A stretch of DNA of 64,000 nucleotides from contig NC_045143.1 of assembly GCF_008831285.2 (NCBI RefSeq), positions 1,709,503-1,773,502 on the forward strand, in the 5' to 3' direction. Position numbers and translations under genes: made by a program. This DNA is from Nymphaea colorata (Eukaryota; Streptophyta; Magnoliopsida; Nymphaeales; Nymphaeaceae). Under the pieces are notes generated by a model. It was not told the origin of the DNA and searched no databases. It was given only the letters and a program-made list of their open reading frames with translations. Positions 62,169 to 64,000 of this stretch are shown here, piece after piece (position 1 is the stretch's first letter; each line of letters starts with the position of its first letter).

Positions 62169-63789
62169 AATTTGTATACGTGGCACGTAAGCATCCGATT
62201 GGAATGCTCAAACGGCGAGGCAGCCACGCAGCTTGAACTTGTAAAAGCAGGATAGATAAATAAACAAATAAATATAAATATAAATATATATCACAATGCA
62301 AAAATAATGGCCATTGGTCCATTATATAGTTGAATCAAATGCATTGATTTGTAAGAAAATCACGTTAAAGACGTGGTTTAGCAGATTCTCCAAAGATATG
62401 AACTACGCTCGTTCTTCTAATTTTCAGGATTTCATAACCTCGAAGTCCTGGCTTTGTCATTCTTGATAATAACAATTGATAACAAGATCCAAACTTTCCC
62501 AAATGACATCACATGGTTAGAATGCATCACAAAATAACTGCCTATGAAAATACAAAAATGTGGCATCTTAAGTTAATTCACGTGACTATCGATCCACTGC
62601 ATAAACCAGTGCAACTTTGAACCAGGGAAAGAGACAGGCGCCTCAGCTTCATACATATCCATGAACTCTCCTAAAAGAAAAATGCATGCCCAAGATCAAG
62701 CCATTAAGTTACCACCTAGAAAGTTCGAATGGAACATAATGTCATTTTGGGGAGTATTCTTTTATGCAAGATGGTATATAAGTCTTTAACATGTCTTATA
62801 TTTTCTATATTTAAAGTTCGCAGATGAGAGTGAACATAATTTTATTGGTATAAAATTGATTGCAGTGGCAAGAAAAAGGTCAATCTACGGTGTTTATTTA
62901 TTTTTTTGTACATCCTTTTCAGCTGGCATTGGTTGGAGGCCAAGAGATAATTTTTTTTTCGATTTAAAAAAAAAACAAAACAAAAGCTGCTGTGGGCCAG
63001 TGGCAGCAGCACATATTCCTTTCACTTTAGTTTAAATTTGGTACAGTGCAGAATTCGCAGACAAATATGATCACGCCTGATCTGGATCAAATCTCGGGTC
63101 CAAAAACACCTTGGATCCTACGACGAGGACCACCCTCATCATTAGCTACCTAAAGGTAAAGGCCAATTTTCATTTAAGCTACAATATGTTTTTGGTTAAT
63201 CGTATCCACGGGCCTCACCTTTTCCTTTTGCTGATAGGGGCCTCTCTTTTGATGACAATTGCCAAAAGGTTAGACACAAAAAAAATAGTTCACTTGCACT
63301 GCTTGCAGAAATGTGCATGTCTTCTTACCTTTCTTCTTTTCATTATATATGATCAACGCGGGTTTCATGACTACATGTCAACGGGTCATTTAACGAGACA
63401 TCGGACCCATTCTGAACTCGTTTATCTGGGTTTGATCAAGAAAATGTAGTGCAATATGTGGTAATTGGATCCTGGTTTCCTAAACAGTTTGTGTTTGACT
63501 CTAAACCCAAATTTGAAAACCCGACTAGTTCCTGTTACAAGTAAAAATCAGCTCTTATGCTAATCCGATCCGATTTGGTTTCACACAACCAAATCTGTAT
63601 CCGAACAAGATCATTAGATCATATCCAATTAGGTGACGAGCCTTGGGGATGCCTTAGTAGGAGCCCATATATCCTTACTTGGAGATGGAATCATGTGTAC
63701 CTGAATTACTGCCGCAACTTTTAAAGGTAGTTTGGCAGCAGAAACACTATGTGAATGTTTTTTTTATGGAGAAGCACTCATTCACAGAT

Positions 63790-63930
63790 TTTTATATCCG
63801 AAAGGTGCTCATACATACATATAACGGAGCAAATATTTGAAGCTGTTAATATGAAAATAAGGAAACATTGAAGGGTTGGTGTAGGCAAACTGTCTGTACC
63901 AGCCCACATGTGGCTCCACTACTGCCAAAG
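63790..63930. mobile_element. Degenerate hAT-type MITE, copy 2
   Basis: AGCAAATATTTGAAGCTG, then AAAATAAGGAAACATTGAA, then a CATGTGGCTCCACTACTGCC end match the element near 32.52-32.70 kb in order and spacing. The boundaries are uncertain. Confidence 0.45.
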
Positions 63931-64000
63931 TTCTTGCATGTCCACACCTATTCAAAGGAGCAAAATATTAGAAGATTTTATCCATTTCACGGCAAATTCT

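Larger units (their letters stand above)
56800..64000. other. No protein gene recognised
   Basis: AT-rich with two GC-rich islands (about 59.2-59.8 and 61.95-62.24 kb) that carry palindromic promoter-type motifs. Near 58.5-58.75 kb, GGATTTGAGAT/C words resemble the repeat at 11.9 kb. At 60.5-60.85 kb a CT-rich stretch has possible splice signals (AACAACAG|GTCACG and CGTGTGCAG|AAGG), which could mark a non-coding transcript or a 5' leader. Short TA and CT runs occur at 60.29 and 61.07 kb. Confidence 0.5.

Overview
This is nuclear DNA from a flowering plant. The evidence is long GT-AG introns, AT-rich intergenic DNA with many TA/GA/CT/CA microsatellites, small non-autonomous transposons, and plant-specific families: a CBL-interacting kinase, an EIN3-binding F-box protein, a P-class PPR protein and an EPF-like peptide. 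I cannot name the species. The kinase looks about equally related to monocot and eudicot CIPK24/SOS2, so I do not assign a lineage. There is no sign of bacterial, organellar or viral genes.

Layout, left to right. Positions 1-145 hold the first codons of a minus-strand TPR-like gene (MLLRSSS-type N terminus) with a TATA box at 226-233; the rest lies outside the window. From 0.3 to 9.1 kb there are two weakly supported spliced loci: a plus-strand one ending near 4.5 kb, and a minus-strand one running from a possible plastid-targeted first exon at 8.8 kb to a membrane-segment last exon at 5.7 kb. From 9.1 to 15.4 kb I see no gene, only repeats. The CIPK24/SOS2-type kinase fills 16.09-28.47 kb on the plus strand in 14 exons (445 aa); its introns hold a 1.36-kb terminal-inverted-repeat element, hairpins and tandem repeats. 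A small two-exon EPF-like secreted peptide gene lies convergently at 29.7-30.2 kb. From 30.2 to 41.3 kb is gene-poor, with a degraded tandem duplication of the 3' end of the next gene. The intronless mitochondrial PPR gene (572 aa, like Arabidopsis At1g52640) is at 41.43-43.15 kb, minus strand. From 43.4 to 52.6 kb is gene-poor. The EBF1/2-type F-box/LRR gene (two exons, 675 aa) is at 52.97-55.77 kb, minus strand. From 57 to 64 kb no protein gene was found, but two GC-rich islands carry palindromic GTGGG(N)CCCAC motifs and a G-box.

The genes are not an operon or a pathway cluster. They cover salt and calcium signalling (CIPK24), ethylene signalling (EBF), peptide signalling in epidermal or organ patterning (EPFL) and organelle RNA processing (PPR). 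The exon models of CIPK24, EBF and EPFL were assembled by eye from splice signals and reading phase, and all three join in frame. The most useful results are the EPFL gene split over two short exons, the duplicated PPR tail, the inverted-repeat element inside the kinase intron, and the TCP-type palindrome cluster near 62.1 kb.
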